This document shows positions 62,106-64,000 of a DNA stretch of 64,000 bases, one piece after another. The notes beneath the pieces are model-generated. The model was not told where the DNA came from. It worked only from the letters and a program-made list of their open reading frames with translations, and made no database searches. The stretch lies in the NCBI GenBank assembly GCA_902500775.1, contig CABVRZ010000001.1:153182-217181 (forward strand). The letters are read 5' to 3'. Both the position numbers and the translations under genes were made by a program. This DNA is from an uncultured Nitrospira sp. Its GTDB lineage: Bacteria; Nitrospirota; Nitrospiria; Nitrospirales; Nitrospiraceae. Numbering within the stretch: the stretch's first letter is position 1; every line of letters starts with the position of its first letter.

Positions 62106-62450
62106 ATGACGATGGCCATGACGCTCTTTCATGTTGACTGGTGTCCGGACTGTCTTGTGGTTCGCCGCAAGCTGACCGACTTAGGATTAACCTATGATGC
62201 CGTCATCGTGCCCGATAGCAGACGCATGCGCACGCAGGTGTACGATGTCTCCGGCCAATACTATGTCCCCGTCCTCAGGGACGGCGATCTGGTCTTGACT
62301 GAGACCGCCGATATTCTGGCCTATCTAGACGAGCGCGCCAAAGCGGGTAACGCGGGAGCTTCGGCATCCACCCAGTTTCAATCTCAAGCTCGCACCACAC
62401 CAGACACACCAAGCCCGGACGACGAGCATCCTTCTTGCCGGATCACCTGA
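62106..62450 (+). CDS. Glutaredoxin/GST N-terminal-like thioredoxin-fold protein
   Basis: A 114-residue thioredoxin-fold protein with the active site VDWCPDCLVVRRKL, the cis-Pro loop YYVPVLRDGD and TETADILAYLDE, as in GST N-terminal and glutaredoxin folds. The last 30 residues are low-complexity (Ser/Thr/Pro) and unconserved. It has no signal peptide. It may reduce mixed disulfides. It lies 18 bases before kamA and is probably co-transcribed with it. Confidence 0.85.
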   Translation: MTMAMTLFHVDWCPDCLVVRRKLTDLGLTYDAVIVPDSRRMRTQVYDVSGQYYVPVLRDGDLVLTETADILAYLDERAKAGNAGASASTQFQSQARTTPDTPSPDDEHPSCRIT

Positions 62451-62468
62451 TCACCGAAGGACCTTTCA

Positions 62469-63662
62469 ATGGAAGATTGGCGACAAATCCTCGCAAAAAG
62501 TATCGTAAAGCCCAAGGACCTGGCTGACCGATTTGGCCTTGATGAGAAAGAGATTGAGGCGATCGTTGGCCCCTATCCCATGCGGATTACCCCAACGGTG
62601 CTTGAGACAATCAAATCGAAGGATGATCCGATCTGGAAACAAGTCGTTCCTGATATCACGGAATTGGACGACATTGCCGCCGACGACGACCCTCTCGAAG
62701 AAGACCTCATGAGCCCGGTGCCTCACCTCGTGCACCGATATCCTGACCGTGTGTTGCTCATGGTCACCAACCAATGTCCGATCTACTGTCGATTCTGCAC
62801 CAGAAAACGGTTGGTGGGCAAACCGGGTTTTCTGAAACAGGGCGAGTTAGACCGTGCGATCCAGTACCTTCGCGACCATACGGAAGTTCGTGATGTCATC
62901 CTTTCCGGAGGCGATCCGCTGTTACTGCCGGACCATCTCCTCGACCGTATCTTGAAAGCACTTCGAACGATCCCGCATCTGGAACTGATTCGCCTTGGCT
63001 CCCGGGTCCCAGGGAGCCTGCCTCAGCGCATTACGCCACAGCTCTGTGAAATCGTCAGAAAGTACCACCCTATCTATATGAATCTGCATTTCAACCACCC
63101 TGACGAGCTGACACCCGAGGTCAAAGCCGCTTGTGGCATGCTCGCGGACGCCGGAGTCCCATTGGGCGCCCAAACCGTGCTTCTCAGAGGCGTGAACGAC
63201 GATCCAGAGATTATGAAACGGCTCGTCCATCAGCTTCTCCTTGCGCGAGTGAAACCCTATTACCTGTATCAAGCCGACTTGACCAAAGGCACGAACCATT
63301 TCAGAACGACCGTCGAAACCGGGCTGAAGATCATCAAGGCGCTCCAAGGCCATACCAGCGGCATGGCTGTCCCCCATTTCGTGATTGACGCGCCCGGTGG
63401 AGGCGGCAAGATCCCGTTGCTTCCCGACAATTATCTGGTCCATCTTGATGAAGACGGGGCCGTGCTCCGTAACTATGAGAATAAGACCTTCCACTATCCC
63501 CAGCCGAAGCCGAACGGCCGGCGGGAACTCCCGATGGTCGGGGTGCACTCTTCCGTCGATGAGACAGAAGAGGCCTATGCGACTTGCGGTGACAGCTACC
63601 CTGATCGTGACGGCTACGCGACGTGGGGGAACAGCTGCGGCGGAGATGCGGACGAGCTGTGA
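62469..63662 (+). CDS. kamA: KamA-family radical SAM aminomutase (lysine 2,3-aminomutase-like)
   Basis: A 397-residue protein. The radical SAM cluster ligands are C103, C107 and C110 in CPIYCRFC. SGGDPLLL is the SAM-binding GGD region, and DAPGGGGKIPLLP contains the PLP Lys (K314). Asp residues near 270 (QADLTKG) and 307 correspond to the lysine-contacting aspartates of lysine 2,3-aminomutase. It would convert L-lysine to beta-lysine. No AblB-type acetyltransferase is adjacent, so an osmolyte role is unproven. It overlaps the deaminase gene by four bases. Confidence 0.92.
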   Translation: MEDWRQILAKSIVKPKDLADRFGLDEKEIEAIVGPYPMRITPTVLETIKSKDDPIWKQVVPDITELDDIAADDDPLEEDLMSPVPHLVHRYPDRVLLMVTNQCPIYCRFCTRKRLVGKPGFLKQGELDRAIQYLRDHTEVRDVILSGGDPLLLPDHLLDRILKALRTIPHLELIRLGSRVPGSLPQRITPQLCEIVRKYHPIYMNLHFNHPDELTPEVKAACGMLADAGVPLGAQTVLLRGVNDDPEIMKRLVHQLLLARVKPYYLYQADLTKGTNHFRTTVETGLKIIKALQGHTSGMAVPHFVIDAPGGGGKIPLLPDNYLVHLDEDGAVLRNYENKTFHYPQPKPNGRRELPMVGVHSSVDETEEAYATCGDSYPDRDGYATWGNSCGGDADEL

Positions 63663-64000
63663 CGACTCATTCGCCTCGGACCGGGATTTTCCCCTATCAA
63701 GACATCAAACGGTTGATCATCGGCGGGGCCATCAGTGCCGATCCGGCGATTGAGGACCGACAGATCCAACCAGCCAGTCTCGACCTGCGTCTTGGCCGCA
63801 AAGCCTACCGATTGATCAGCAGCTTCTTGCCGGAACTGTCGGCGATCTCCTCCCGTCTCACTGTCATGGATTTCTATCAGTCGGACCTCGTGATGTACGA
63901 AATGGATCTGAGCGCTGGCGCCATTCTCGAAAAGGGCCACGTCTACCTGGTCCCATTGTTGGAAGAATTGGCGCTCCCTAAAACGGTCCGTGCACGAGCG
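63659..64000 (+). CDS. dcd: 2'-deoxycytidine 5'-triphosphate deaminase, partial
   Basis: A GTG at 63659 overlaps the kamA stop (GTGA). The frame reads TTHSPRTGIFPYQDIKRLIIGGAIS, then IQPASLDLRLGRKAYRLISSFLP, which are the first blocks of the DCD/dUTPase-fold deaminase domain of the larger (PF06559-type) family. It is cut by the window end after about 114 residues, so the catalytic Glu and the rest are not visible. It deaminates dCTP to dUTP in pyrimidine synthesis. Confidence 0.88.
   Translation, partial: MTTHSPRTGIFPYQDIKRLIIGGAISADPAIEDRQIQPASLDLRLGRKAYRLISSFLPELSAISSRLTVMDFYQSDLVMYEMDLSAGAILEKGHVYLVPLLEELALPKTVRARA

Overview
The window looks like chromosomal DNA of a Nitrospira-type bacterium (phylum Nitrospirota). 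This is inferred from the gene families present (a Hyf-like complex without a hydrogenase site, DUF5069, DUF2934, a KamA-type aminomutase, a duplicated pirin/NmrA/DsbA stress set), the GC-rich codon use and the non-coding inverted-repeat elements. No rRNA, tRNA or CRISPR array was recognised, so the assignment is inference only.

Region 1 (1-34 kb) lies almost wholly on the minus strand. It begins with small detoxification and carbon genes: VOC protein, Dyp-type peroxidase, alpha/beta hydrolase, DUF5069, a GH15 glucoamylase-like enzyme, a CPA1 antiporter, a polyphosphate-glucokinase-like ROK kinase, OsmC and a hexapeptide acetyltransferase. Next come a type II NADH dehydrogenase fused to cyclic-nucleotide-binding and CBS domains, a histidine phosphatase, transketolase and a complete RND efflux operon (15.6-21.4 kb). 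Two related stress clusters follow, at 21.6-26.3 kb and 31.4-34.7 kb. They share NmrA, pirin and DsbA-like members; the DsbA of the first cluster survives only as a chimeric remnant. Between them lies a porin plus sigma-54 regulator module bracketed by two inverted copies of a ~140-bp repeat, followed by a decayed IS256-type transposase lying against a fragment of a second histidine phosphatase gene.

Region 2 (35-41 kb) is an accessory island. It holds a nucleotidyltransferase-like gene overlapping a small partner, a 1013-residue LRR-Roc-COR-TIR protein with an intact P-loop and the TIR catalytic glutamate, an orphan HicB antitoxin with a probable decayed HicA, and a VapBC-type pair.

Region 3 (41-56.4 kb) has two glycine-zipper lipoproteins, a DUF167 gene, an orphan CbbQ-type ATPase and a frameshifted secreted-protein pseudogene. 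These are followed by the most interesting block: a membrane histidine kinase and an NtrC-type regulator (44.86-47.6 kb), a near-consensus sigma-54 promoter at 47872-47887 with dyad sites TGCAA-N3-TTGCA upstream, small genes including a 35-residue membrane peptide, and a six-gene Hyf-like operon (hyfB-C-E-F-G-I). HyfG has lost all four NiFe-binding cysteines while HyfI keeps its FeS cysteines. This is a proton- or ion-pumping energy-converting-hydrogenase-related (Ehr) complex rather than a hydrogenase, with an unknown electron donor.

Region 4 (56.4-64 kb) has a PAS/GAF hybrid histidine kinase overlapping a CxxCxxCC/acyltransferase-like fusion gene. Divergent from these, beyond an ATP-grasp gene and another inverted repeat, are a thioredoxin-fold protein, a lysine-2,3-aminomutase-like radical SAM enzyme and the start of a dCTP-deaminase gene that runs off the window.
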